A DNA stretch of 22,518 nucleotides, taken from assembly GCA_937983065.1 (NCBI GenBank), contig CALKAL010000191.1, forward strand, positions 1-22,518, written 5' to 3'. The DNA is from an uncultured Bacillaceae bacterium (GTDB lineage: Bacteria; Bacillota; Bacilli; Bacillales; Alkalibacillaceae). A model generated the notes under the pieces. It was not told the DNA's origin. It ran no database searches and saw nothing but the letters and a program-made list of their open reading frames with translations. The position numbers were made by a program, and so were the translations under genes. Positions 1 to 6,647 of this stretch are shown here, in pieces. Numbering within the stretch: the stretch's first letter is position 1; each line of letters starts with the position of its first letter.

Positions 1-158
1 TTTCGAGTGTCCGACACTGTTTTTGTGTCATCCACCCAGGATAACTATTGCCGCAAATAATTCCTCGATTGATCGATCAGCTGAAAAAGCGCCTCCGCAT
101 CATAATAATCAATTAATCGCAAATATAAATCGTCATCAAGCTGCTTCGTAAACATCAT
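1..158 (-). pseudogene. GNAT family N-acetyltransferase (RimJ/RimL-like), 5' part, interrupted by TAG
   Basis: The minus strand has a good ribosome-binding site (GAGGGGTGA, complement of 160-168) followed by two adjacent ATG codons at 158-156 and 155-153. The frame reads MMFTKQLDDDLYLRLIDYYD and on to SRNYLRQ, then meets TAG at 47-45 (codon 38). It continues in the same frame as LSWVDDTKTVSDTR to the window edge. The family I recognise (ribosomal-protein-serine acetyltransferases of the RimL/YdaF kind) has the N-terminal signature NYLRxWLPWVDxTKS. The stop therefore sits exactly where the conserved Trp belongs (TGG to TAG), and Pro is changed to Ser two residues later. Similarity on both sides of the stop in one frame indicates a nonsense mutation rather than a short real peptide. 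The rest of the gene lies outside the window. A sequencing error or translational readthrough cannot be excluded. Confidence 0.75.
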
Positions 159-206
159 TTCACCCCTCAATTAATCAATGTAATACAATGATTTTTAAAA
201 AAATAT

Positions 207-236
207 GTATAGTTACTTTTCTGCATGTCGATAATG
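207..236 (+). promoter_or_regulatory. Sigma-F-type promoter of spoIIR
   Basis: GTATA at 207-211 matches the sigma-F -35 consensus GYWTA fully. After 15 bp, GTCGATAATG at 227-236 matches the -10 consensus GGNNANAMTR except for its second base. Transcription would begin near 243, ahead of the ATG at 269. Known biology agrees: spoIIR is transcribed by sigma-F in the forespore. The site lies inside the longest open frame (from 188), so it argues against that upstream start. Confidence 0.75.
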
Positions 237-268
237 AGATTACTAGATTACGAGAAAGGTTGATTGAC

Positions 269-853
269 ATGCGCTTTTTAATAGCGGTTTTAGTAATTTT
301 GATTGGGGGTCAATGGGTTTATTCTACGGCAGTCGCAAATGAGGCTATAGATACGTCCGATTATCAAGTCATTCCTGATGAAGCGATTCGTCTTAGAATA
401 TTAGCCCATTCGAATAGTGAAGAGGATCAAAAGTTGAAAAATGACGTGCGAGATGTCGTTAATCAATATTTAACTGATTCGTTGGAAAAATTAACGTCGA
501 TTGAAGAGGCGAGATCTTTAATTAACAACAATTTACCGACGATTGAATCCCTCGTTCAAGAAACGATCAATGACGATAATTTTACAGTTGAATTTGGCGA
601 GGTGGCCTTTCCGGATAAAATTTATGACAATTTTGTCTACCCAGGAGGCGATTATGAAGCGATTTTAATTACGATAGGGAGTGGTGAAGGCGACAATTGG
701 TGGTGTGTCCTTTTTCCTCCGTTATGCTTTGTCGATTTTTCAAATGGGGCAACGGTTTTAGAGCATGATGAGGAATTAGAAGAGGAAGACGATACGGAAG
801 TGAAGTTCTTTTTATGGGAATTAGTTAAAAAAATTATTAGTTTTTTCACGTAA
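269..853 (+). CDS. spoIIR: Stage II sporulation protein R (SpoIIR)
   Basis: SpoIIR is the signal made in the forespore and exported to the intermembrane space, where it triggers SpoIIGA to process pro-sigma-E in the mother cell. From the ATG at 269 the product is 194 residues. It has an N-terminal hydrophobic export segment (about residues 3-19), the family stretch IRLRILAHSNSEEDQKLK, and the conserved NWWCVLFPPLCFVDFSNG block with two Cys. The tail is acidic and then amphipathic (EVKFFLWELVKKIISFF). The frame is open upstream to an ATG at 188, but that start would place a sigma-F promoter inside the gene and add 27 residues in front of the signal segment. The 269 ATG has GAGAAAGG about 8 nt upstream. 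It is a single gene, transcribed alone at first and followed by an inverted repeat before the ywlB-like gene. Confidence 0.93.
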   Translation: MRFLIAVLVILIGGQWVYSTAVANEAIDTSDYQVIPDEAIRLRILAHSNSEEDQKLKNDVRDVVNQYLTDSLEKLTSIEEARSLINNNLPTIESLVQETINDDNFTVEFGEVAFPDKIYDNFVYPGGDYEAILITIGSGEGDNWWCVLFPPLCFVDFSNGATVLEHDEELEEEDDTEVKFFLWELVKKIISFFT

Positions 854-880
854 ATGATTCGTTTTTTAGAAAATAGGTAA

Positions 881-953
881 AGTAATCTAAGATGAGTCTA
901 TTTAAAAAAAGAGAATGATAGTCATATTTAAACAGACGACCTCATAGATTACT
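881..953. repeat. Imperfect inverted repeat between spoIIR and the ywlB-like gene
   Basis: AGTAATCTA-AGA-TGAG (881-896) is the reverse complement of CTCATAGATTACT (941-953) apart from a 3-nt insertion in the left arm. The arms are 44 nt apart. No T-run follows the right arm, so it does not look like a Rho-independent terminator. A small palindrome (ATGA-TAG-TCAT, 914-924) lies in the loop. Function unknown. Confidence 0.5.
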
Positions 954-982
954 AGAGAAAAATAGTTTCGAGGTGAGAAAAT

Positions 983-1420
983 ATGATTACAATTAAATCG
1001 GTTCACGAAAATCCCCGCGATGAGTTTACTCAATTTTTTCAAGAAGACGAATCTAGTATTGAGTCGTTAATGGAATCATGGGCAGAGGAGCATGGCTTTT
1101 TTATCGAGGTAGAACGAGAAAAAATTGGCTTTTTCGTCCTTTACCCTTTGCATAACGGTAAAGTTTGGTTAAGAAAATTAATTATGCGTGAAAAAACGAA
1201 TCCAGCTATTTTCATTCTCGTGTTTGATTGGATTTCCGAACAAGCGAAGAAGCTTCATTTCGACGAGTTATACGTTCACGTTCAAGACGAATCGAAATCA
1301 GTTTTACTTGAGATGAATCATTTTAAACAAATTTACGAGCCACCGATTGACGCAGTTCCCGACTATGAATGGTATAAAAAAAGTTTGAAAAATAATGTTG
1401 TGGATAAAACAGAAGCTTGA
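983..1420 (+). CDS. ywlB: YwlB-like GNAT family acetyltransferase
   Basis: This 145-residue protein sits where B. subtilis has ywlB, between spoIIR and ywlC, and has a GNAT-like pattern. The central strand pair (about residues 46-65, EKIGFFVLYPLHNGKVWLRK) resembles GNAT strands beta-2 to beta-4. A helix follows, and then ELYVHVQDESKSVLLEMNHF (about 93-112), which resembles the usual C-terminal GNAT strand, helix and 'LLEKxGF' segment. I see no clean R/Q-x-x-G-x-G/A acetyl-CoA loop, so it is a divergent GNAT and its substrate is unknown. The ATG at 983 is preceded by GAGGTGAG at a normal distance. The name rests on position and length more than on recognised residues. Confidence 0.7.
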   Translation: MITIKSVHENPRDEFTQFFQEDESSIESLMESWAEEHGFFIEVEREKIGFFVLYPLHNGKVWLRKLIMREKTNPAIFILVFDWISEQAKKLHFDELYVHVQDESKSVLLEMNHFKQIYEPPIDAVPDYEWYKKSLKNNVVDKTEA

Positions 1421-1456
1421 TTGACAATTTAGCGATCCAACTATAGATTCACATCG

Positions 1457-1478
1457 GCCCTTTAAACGGGGCTTTTTT
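1457..1478 (+). terminator. Rho-independent terminator after the ywlB-like gene
   Basis: GCCC (1457-1460) pairs with GGGC (1469-1472) around a short loop, extended by a T-G wobble, and is followed by TTTTTT (1473-1478). It lies 37 nt after the ywlB-like stop. A near copy lies 69 nt downstream. Confidence 0.65.
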
Positions 1479-1519
1479 ATTTGCAGAAAACAAGTCGCAA
1501 ATTTAGAAACTCGCCGGTA

Positions 1520-1547
1520 CTCGAGCAACTTTAAACGAGGCTTTTTT
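1520..1547 (+). terminator. Second, degenerate terminator copy
   Basis: CTCG (1520-1523) can pair with CGAG (1536-1539), followed by GC and six T (1542-1547). The 19 nt at 1529-1547 equal those at 1460-1478 except for one base (CTTTAAACGRGGCTTTTTT). This suggests a duplicated terminator half whose 5' arm is now weak. Confidence 0.45.
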
Positions 1548-1594
1548 GTGTTATATTATCATTATGAAATTATTTTTTTAAGCGAGGCAAACCA

Positions 1595-2635
1595 ATGAAC
1601 GACAACAAGCAGACGAAAATTTGGAAAATGGATGAAAGCACAAATTTAATAGCAGATAAGCAAATCATAGAAGCGGCTGACATGATTAAAAAAGGGGGTC
1701 TTGTCGCTTTCCCGACTGAAACGGTATATGGCTTAGGTGCGGATGCGACGAATGAGGCGGCTGTTCGGAAAATTTTCACAGCAAAAGGGAGACCGAGCGA
1801 CAACCCGTTAATCGCCCATTTCGGTGATCGGGAAACAGTCGCTCAATTTGTCGATGACATCCCGCAAAAGGCGCGGCATTTAATGGATGCGTTTTGGCCA
1901 GGTCCTTTGACGATCATTTTACCGTCAAAAGGAAAGCTTGCGCAAAATGTGACAGCAGGTTTACAAACAGTCGGAGTACGGATTCCAGACCACCCAATCG
2001 CCCTCGCCTTATTAAAAAATGTCGGTAAACCTGTTGCGGCTCCGAGTGCGAATCAATCCGGAAAGCCAAGCCCGACCCTTGCCGAGCACGTTTCCTATGA
2101 TTTAAATGGGAAAGTTGACGGCATTATCGATGGTGGAAAAGTCGGTGTCGGCGTCGAATCAACGGTTATCGATTGTACCGTTGATGTGCCAGTTATTTTA
2201 AGACCTGGTGGCGTAACCCGAAAACAAATCGAAGCGGTGATCGGCCCAGTTCATGTTGCGACTGGGGCTGCCGAAACGGATACACCCCGCTCCCCAGGAA
2301 TGAAATACAAACATTACGCGCCAAGCATTCCGATTTGGCTCATTACGGGACCTTCCGATGTGATGGAAAAAAAGGCGAAGGAGCTGCGAGATCAAGGCAA
2401 AAAAGTATCCTATTTAGTCAGTGCAGAAAGAGCAGCCGAACTAAAATTGTTAGACGATGTCATCATACTCGGCTCCCGGGAAAATTTATCAAATATCGCT
2501 AATCATTTATACGAATCATTACGAAAAATCGATCAGTTGAACACGGACCTCGTCCTCGCCGAAAGCTTTCCGAATCAAGGAATCGGTGAAGCTTTAATGA
2601 ACCGGTTAGAACGAGCAGCGACTGTCATTTTGTAG
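1595..2635 (+). CDS. ywlC: L-threonylcarbamoyladenylate synthase (Sua5/YwlC/TsaC family)
   Basis: The enzyme makes threonylcarbamoyl-AMP from threonine, bicarbonate and ATP, the first step of the t6A37 tRNA modification; TsaD-TsaB-TsaE then transfer the group to tRNA. The 346 residues match the long two-domain Sua5 form. The N-terminal YrdC-type domain (about 20-205) shows KGGLVAFPTETVYGLGADAT, the KGRPSDNPLI nucleotide-site motif, WPGPLT, GVRIPDHP and PSANQSGKPSPT. A C-terminal Sua5 domain follows after the SPGMKYKHYAP linker (about 230-346). The ATG at 1595 follows GCGAGG at 1582-1587. An in-frame ATG at 1628 is possible and would cost only unconserved residues. The gene begins just after the paired terminators, so it probably has its own promoter (AT-rich TATATTAT near 1552), which I cannot define well. 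Confidence 0.95.
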   Translation: MNDNKQTKIWKMDESTNLIADKQIIEAADMIKKGGLVAFPTETVYGLGADATNEAAVRKIFTAKGRPSDNPLIAHFGDRETVAQFVDDIPQKARHLMDAFWPGPLTIILPSKGKLAQNVTAGLQTVGVRIPDHPIALALLKNVGKPVAAPSANQSGKPSPTLAEHVSYDLNGKVDGIIDGGKVGVGVESTVIDCTVDVPVILRPGGVTRKQIEAVIGPVHVATGAAETDTPRSPGMKYKHYAPSIPIWLITGPSDVMEKKAKELRDQGKKVSYLVSAERAAELKLLDDVIILGSRENLSNIANHLYESLRKIDQLNTDLVLAESFPNQGIGEALMNRLERAATVIL

Positions 2636-2682
2636 TTTTAAATTAAACAAAAATTGCCACGCTTACCTTCTAAAATGGTGGT

Positions 2683-2709
2683 GACATGCATAAATTGAAT
2701 TAGCATGTC
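2683..2709 (+). other. Leader hairpin directly before the mntP ribosome-binding site
   Basis: GACATGC (2683-2689) and GCATGTC (2703-2709) form a perfect 7-bp stem with a 13-nt loop. It is extended by GTG/CAC beyond a 2x2 internal loop. The Shine-Dalgarno AGGGGG begins about 9 nt later. I do not recognise a yybP-ykoY manganese riboswitch core here. It could be an operator or an RNA structure. Confidence 0.45.
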
Positions 2710-2730
2710 CACACATTAGGGGGAACGAGC

Positions 2731-3282
2731 GTGATTTCTTTTTATGAAAGTGTCGCACCCATTTTGTTATTAGCCTTTGCGGTTGGAATGGATGCTTTTT
2801 CTGTCAGTATATCAGTCGGATTCATGCGTATTCGATTAAGATTTATTTTTGTATATTTACTTTTTATCGGTTTTTTTCACATGATTATGCCCTTTTTAGG
2901 GATGCTCGTCGGCCACTTTTTATCGCTTCAGCTCGGTCTTCTCGCCCAAATGATCAGTGGCTGGATGCTCATCATGATTGGGGGCCAAATGATTATTTCG
3001 ACATTTATAAAAAAAGATTCCCTACGCCGTATTCATCTTCTCGGCTTATTAACGCTCGCTTTTACAGTTAGTTTAGATAGCTTTTCAGTCGGAATTAGTC
3101 TCGGATTAACGATGTTCAGCATTGATCAGTTAGCGATTATTATTCTCTTCGGCTTAGTGAGTTTATTTCTTGCAACGTTAGGCTTCGTGTTAGCGAGGAA
3201 AGGGAAATCGTTTTTCGGCACTTATTCCGAGACGATTGGCGGGGTTATTTTATTAGCGATTGGCATTCAGATGATTTTATAG
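2731..3282 (+). CDS. mntP: MntP-family manganese efflux pump (YwlD)
   Basis: The 183-residue, very hydrophobic protein has about six membrane helices in two related halves. Each half carries the family signature: GMDAFSVSISVG (about 19-30) and SLDSFSVGISLG (about 114-125). The Asp in each (D21, D116) corresponds to the membrane acidic residues needed for Mn export in E. coli MntP. The length agrees with the family. The start is GTG at 2731, with a strong TTAGGGGGAA ribosome-binding site upstream; no ATG fits before the first helix. It lies between ywlC and ywlE as in B. subtilis. Its only visible leader element is the hairpin at 2683-2709, and it ends at a strong terminator. The Mn role comes from the family and was not tested for this Bacillus branch. 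Confidence 0.88.
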   Translation: MISFYESVAPILLLAFAVGMDAFSVSISVGFMRIRLRFIFVYLLFIGFFHMIMPFLGMLVGHFLSLQLGLLAQMISGWMLIMIGGQMIISTFIKKDSLRRIHLLGLLTLAFTVSLDSFSVGISLGLTMFSIDQLAIIILFGLVSLFLATLGFVLARKGKSFFGTYSETIGGVILLAIGIQMIL

Positions 3283-3304
3283 TAAAAATTTGTTAATCAA
3301 TGAG

Positions 3305-3352
3305 CGGTGGAGCTGTTGCTAAATGAATTATTTCCAGCTACCACCGTTTTTT
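3305..3352 (+). terminator. Strong Rho-independent terminator after mntP
   Basis: CGGTGGAGCTG (3305-3315) pairs with CAGCTACCACCG (3335-3346) with one bulged T, and six T follow (3347-3352). A 66-codon open frame starting at 3307 begins inside this stem and has no family resemblance, so I do not call it a gene. The stretch up to 3526 then holds only a possible promoter. Confidence 0.88.
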
Positions 3353-3465
3353 ATGTTAAAAATTCGCAGCCCGTGCCACCGCACTGTATATTTGCCACTA
3401 ATTTACATATGTTAAAAATCACACCTCATAACTGCCCCCCATTTACAGGTGAAAAACAATCAAAG

Positions 3466-3492
3466 TTCTGTTATGTCGTCCGTTCATATGAT
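3466..3492 (+). promoter_or_regulatory. Possible promoter before ywlE
   Basis: The terminator at 3305-3352 implies a new promoter before 3527. The best -10 I see is TATGAT (3487-3492, five of six consensus bases) with a poor -35 TTCTGT (3466-3471) at 15 bp spacing. Weak call. Confidence 0.3.
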
Positions 3493-3526
3493 ATAGTTCA
3501 ATCATAGAGGTATTGCAGGAGGGATA

Positions 3527-3988
3527 ATGTTGGAGAGGGTCTTATTTGTTTGTACCGGAAATACGTGTCGAAGCCCAATGGCAGAAGCAGTGTTGAAGCA
3601 TTTAAAACGAGACATCGAAGTGAAATCTGCGGGTATTTTTGCTGGAAACGGCCAAGGTGCCAACCCGAATGCGATTCAAGTTTTGAAAAAAAGAGGCATC
3701 GATTTTACGACTCATGAATCCCAGCCAGTCACTGATGAATTGATGGAGTGGGCAGATGTTATTTTAACGATGACCGCCCATCATAAACTAACTTTAGAAA
3801 TGGAATACCCTGAAAGTGTACAAAAAATCTTTACGTTAAAAGAGTATACATTAACCGAGGAAGATACCGATTTAAATCCAGACATTTTAGATCCAATCGG
3901 GTTATCTGAAGAAACTTATGAGCAAACTTTAAATGAAATTGAAAAATATATTAAACGTTTAATCGACCAAGAGGAGGACGACACATGA
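3527..3988 (+). CDS. ywlE: Protein-arginine phosphatase YwlE
   Basis: YwlE removes phosphate from phospho-arginine in proteins marked by McsB for ClpCP degradation. It belongs to the low-molecular-weight phosphotyrosine phosphatase fold. The P-loop CTGNTCRS has nucleophile C9 and R15. T13 within the loop is the residue that makes YwlE select phospho-arginine; LMW-PTPs usually have Ile or Leu there. The general acid is D122 in LDPIG. The 153-residue length is typical. The ATG at 3527 follows GCAGGAGGG. The stop overlaps the rpiB start by 4 nt (ATGA), so the two are translationally coupled. Terminators on both sides make ywlE-rpiB a two-gene unit. Confidence 0.94.
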   Translation: MLERVLFVCTGNTCRSPMAEAVLKHLKRDIEVKSAGIFAGNGQGANPNAIQVLKKRGIDFTTHESQPVTDELMEWADVILTMTAHHKLTLEMEYPESVQKIFTLKEYTLTEEDTDLNPDILDPIGLSEETYEQTLNEIEKYIKRLIDQEEDDT

Positions 3989-4422
3989 AAATTATAATTG
4001 GCTCAGACCACGGTGGAAAAAATTTACGCGAAGAAATTGCTGGGCTCCTTGATGAAATGAGTATTGAATATGAAGATATCGGCTGTAATTGTGAAGGATC
4101 CGTCGACTACCCTGATTACGCCTTTCCCGCTGCCGAAAGAGTCGCAAAGGGCGAATTCGATTACGGCATTTTAATTTGCGGAACAGGTATCGGCATGTCC
4201 ATCTCAGCGAACAAAGTTAAAGGGATTCGCTGTGCCTTAGTTCATGACGTCTTCAGTGCAAAAATGACTCGGATGCACAATAACGCGAATATGATTGCGA
4301 TGGGAGAAAGGGTTATTGGACCAGGGCTCGCTAAAGAAATCGTCGAAGCGTTTTTACAATCTTCTTATGAAGGCGGACGTCACGACAATCGCGTTAATAA
4401 AATAACAGCATACGAAAATTAA
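3985..4422 (+). CDS. rpiB: Ribose-5-phosphate isomerase B (YwlF)
   Basis: RpiB interconverts ribose 5-phosphate and ribulose 5-phosphate in the non-oxidative pentose phosphate pathway. This 145-residue RpiB/LacAB-type protein has the N-terminal GSDHGG motif (residues 6-11), catalytic C65 in LICGTGIGMSISANK, and H98 in RMHNNANMIAMGERV. It starts within the ywlE stop codon region (4-nt overlap), with GAGGAGGACG as the ribosome-binding site inside ywlE. A hairpin with a T-rich tail follows at 4511-4550. The LacA/LacB relatives are less likely given the context. Confidence 0.94.
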   Translation: MKIIIGSDHGGKNLREEIAGLLDEMSIEYEDIGCNCEGSVDYPDYAFPAAERVAKGEFDYGILICGTGIGMSISANKVKGIRCALVHDVFSAKMTRMHNNANMIAMGERVIGPGLAKEIVEAFLQSSYEGGRHDNRVNKITAYEN

Positions 4423-4510
4423 AATAGATTCTTCGTATATGAAATAAGCTACAATTGATAAAATTTAGGTTGAGCGTGATCACAATTCGTTATGAAATGA
4501 TAAATTAAAC

Positions 4511-4550
4511 ACCTGTCTTTAGCACACCCGTGTAGAAGACAGGTCTTTCT
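4511..4550 (+). terminator. Terminator after rpiB
   Basis: ACCTGTCTT (4511-4519) and AAGACAGGT (4536-4544) form a perfect 9-bp stem. The 16-nt loop contains a further ACA/TGT pairing. The tail CTTTCTTTG is T-rich but interrupted, so termination may be partial. Confidence 0.65.
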
Positions 4551-4593
4551 TTGAAAAGGCGAAAGATAATAAAATTAAAAAGGGTGATGGAAG

Positions 4594-5139
4594 TTGACTA
4601 TCGAAACAATTCGTGAAGAAATTCATGCTATAATGGACGAGTGGGAGCAAAAAAATATAATAAATGAATCCTCTCTATTTGTCGTCGGTTGTTCAACGAG
4701 TGAAGTAGCGGGTGAAACAATCGGGACATCTGGAAGTCTTGAAATTGCTAAAACAATTTATGAAGCATTGGATCAATTTCAACAAAAAACGGGTGTTAAT
4801 TACGCTTTCCAATGCTGTGAACATTTAAACCGCGCTTTAGTCGTTGAAAAATCCGTCGCACTTAGTAGAGGCTGGACAATTGTTTCGGCTATTCCAACGC
4901 GCGATGCAGGCGGCTCAATGGCAACATACGCTTACGATGCGATGAAAGAACCGGTTCTCGTGGAACATGTCCAAGCAGATGTCGGCATGGATATCGGCCA
5001 AACATTTATCGGCATGCATTTAAAACATGTCGCCGTTCCACTCCGATTTAACCAAAAGAAACTCGGTTCAGCCCATGTCACTTATGCGAACACCCGCCCG
5101 AAATTAATCGGCGGCGAACGCGCAGTTTATCGGAAATAG
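4594..5139 (+). CDS. ywlG: YwlG family protein (DUF436/TIGR01440)
   Basis: This 181-residue protein belongs to the conserved YwlG family, whose biochemical role I do not know. Visible conserved stretches are LFVVGCSTSEVAGETIGTSG (about 28-47), YAFQCCEHLNRALVVEK (about 70-86, with two adjacent Cys) and AIPTRDAGGSMATYAYD (about 99-115). Near the C terminus there is RPKLIGGERAVYR. It is probably a cytosolic enzyme; no signal peptide or membrane segment is visible. The start is TTG at 4594 behind AGGGTGATGG; an ATG at 4587 is in another frame. It lies between rpiB and glyA as in B. subtilis. Some databases link this family to TIGR01440 without assigning an activity. Confidence 0.9.
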   Translation: MTIETIREEIHAIMDEWEQKNIINESSLFVVGCSTSEVAGETIGTSGSLEIAKTIYEALDQFQQKTGVNYAFQCCEHLNRALVVEKSVALSRGWTIVSAIPTRDAGGSMATYAYDAMKEPVLVEHVQADVGMDIGQTFIGMHLKHVAVPLRFNQKKLGSAHVTYANTRPKLIGGERAVYRK

Positions 5140-5330
5140 AAGGCGGATATTGGTTTTGAGAAAATATCAGGTTGGGGCGAGAAATTTCCAGGATGAGCAC
5201 CGAAAGTTCCTGTTTGCACAACCAAACTAAGCGGATAAGCGCAAAACTAGATCAGCCAAATTTCACGGCATTTTGATAGAAATCTTCGAGATGCCAGCTT
5301 ACAATCTAGCTACCTTAATTTCAAGAGAAA

Positions 5331-5369
5331 AATGTAACGCACCTTATTAGTTACATTCAAAAATATAAT
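5331..5369 (+). promoter_or_regulatory. glyA promoter with overlapping operator-like palindrome
   Basis: AATGTAAC (5331-5338) and GTTACATT (5350-5357) are perfect 8-bp inverted arms with 11 nt between them. A consensus -10 TATAAT (5364-5369) begins 7 bp after the right arm. No good -35 is present, and the palindrome occupies that position. This suggests an operator, or an activator site replacing the -35. It is not a recognisable PurBox pair. Confidence 0.5.
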
Positions 5370-5399
5370 TTACGCTATTTTTTAAGGAGGTATTTTTGT

Positions 5400-6647
5400 A
5401 TGACGCATTTAAATAATGATCTTCAACACGTTGATAAGGAAATGTTAGAAGCGATTCAGCTTGAGGGGAAGAGACAGCATGACAAAATTGAATTAATCGC
5501 CTCTGAAAATTTCGTTTCAAAGGCTGTGATGGAGGCTGCGGGTTCAGTTTTAACGAATAAATATGCTGAAGGTTATCCTGGCAGACGTTATTACGGTGGT
5601 TGTGAGTATGTTGATATTGCGGAAAATTTAGCACGGGACCGGGCGAAAGAATTGTTCGGTGCTGAGCATGCGAACGTTCAGCCGCATTCTGGTGCGCAGG
5701 CGAATATGGCAGTTTATTTTGCCATGCTTGAGCCAGGAGATACGATTTTAGGTATGAATTTAAGCCACGGTGGTCATTTAACGCACGGAAGTCCTGTTAA
5801 CTTTAGCGGTTCATTGTATAACATCGTCGACTATGGTGTTGATGAAGAAACTGAACAAATCGATTACGACGAAGTGTTGAAACGGGCAAAAGAAGTGAAG
5901 CCGAAGATGATTATTGCGGGTGCTTCTGCTTATCCGAGAGTAATAGATTTCAAGAAATTCCGTGAAATTGCGGATGAAGTTGGCGCTTATTTACTTGTCG
6001 ATATGGCGCACGTTGCAGGCTTAGTTGCCGCTGGGTTGCATCCAAATCCAGTTCCCCACGCTCATTTCGTAACGACGACGACGCATAAAACATTACGCGG
6101 TCCTCGTGGCGGGATGATTTTATGTGAAGAGGAATTTGCTAAAAAAATTGATAAATCCGTTTTCCCAGGGATGCAAGGTGGTCCGTTAATGCATATTATT
6201 GCGGCTAAAGGAGTTGCATTTAAAGAAGCATTACAACCATCGTTTAAAACATATTCACAAAATATTATCGATAATGCGAAACGTTTAGGGGAATCATTAT
6301 CAAAAGAAGGAGTCCGCCTCGTATCTGGTGGAACGGACAACCATCTATTATTACTCGACGTTCGTCCATTTAATTTAACAGGAAAAGTAGCGGAAAAAGC
6401 CCTCGATGATATCGGTGTGACGACGAATAAAAATACGATTCCTTTCGACCCTGAAAGTCCATTTGTCACGAGTGGTGTCCGTATTGGTACAGCAGCTGTG
6501 ACAACACGCGGCTTCGGTTTAGAGGAAATGGATGAAATTGCATCAATCATTGCCTTTACATTAAAAAATCACGAAGACGAAGCTAAGCTTGAAGAAGCAA
6601 AAGCTCGCGTTAAAGCTTTAGCTGAACGTTTTCCGATGTATAACTAA
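5400..6647 (+). CDS. glyA: Serine hydroxymethyltransferase
   Basis: GlyA is a PLP enzyme that converts serine plus tetrahydrofolate to glycine plus 5,10-methylene-THF, the main one-carbon source. The 415-residue product matches the family throughout. It has the N-terminal IELIASENF motif, YAEGYPGRRYYGG, VQPHSGAQAN, and the PLP-binding lysine K230 in TTTTHKTLRGPRGG. VDMAHVAGLVAAG (Asp for the PLP ring) and RIGTAAVTTRG (substrate carboxylate Arg) are also visible. The ATG at 5400 follows a strong TTAAGGAGG. The gene has its own leader (from about 5140), including the palindrome at 5331-5357, and ends at a strong terminator, so it appears monocistronic. Confidence 0.98.
   Translation: MTHLNNDLQHVDKEMLEAIQLEGKRQHDKIELIASENFVSKAVMEAAGSVLTNKYAEGYPGRRYYGGCEYVDIAENLARDRAKELFGAEHANVQPHSGAQANMAVYFAMLEPGDTILGMNLSHGGHLTHGSPVNFSGSLYNIVDYGVDEETEQIDYDEVLKRAKEVKPKMIIAGASAYPRVIDFKKFREIADEVGAYLLVDMAHVAGLVAAGLHPNPVPHAHFVTTTTHKTLRGPRGGMILCEEEFAKKIDKSVFPGMQGGPLMHIIAAKGVAFKEALQPSFKTYSQNIIDNAKRLGESLSKEGVRLVSGGTDNHLLLLDVRPFNLTGKVAEKALDDIGVTTNKNTIPFDPESPFVTSGVRIGTAAVTTRGFGLEEMDEIASIIAFTLKNHEDEAKLEEAKARVKALAERFPMYN

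Noticed and set aside
188..268. 27-residue N-terminal extension of SpoIIR
   Set aside because: It contains the sigma-F promoter and precedes the signal segment; the ATG at 269 has the proper Shine-Dalgarno spacing.
911..929. Possible Fur box
   Set aside because: GAGAATGATAGTCATATTT matches the 19-bp Fur consensus at about 14 positions, but the right half is poor and the downstream GNAT gene has no iron link.
3353..3419. Direct repeat ATGTTAAAAAT at 3353 and 3409
   Set aside because: Only 11 bp, AT-rich, and easily chance.
3307..3507. 66-codon plus-strand open frame after mntP
   Set aside because: It starts inside a strong terminator stem, has no ribosome-binding site, and its composition and sequence resemble no protein I know.
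5140..5399. T-box, ZTP or THF riboswitch before glyA
   Set aside because: None of the conserved cores I know (for example AGGGTGGNACCGCG) is present.
6062..6550. 162-codon minus-strand open frame inside glyA
   Set aside because: Shadow of a highly conserved gene; no ribosome-binding site or family match.
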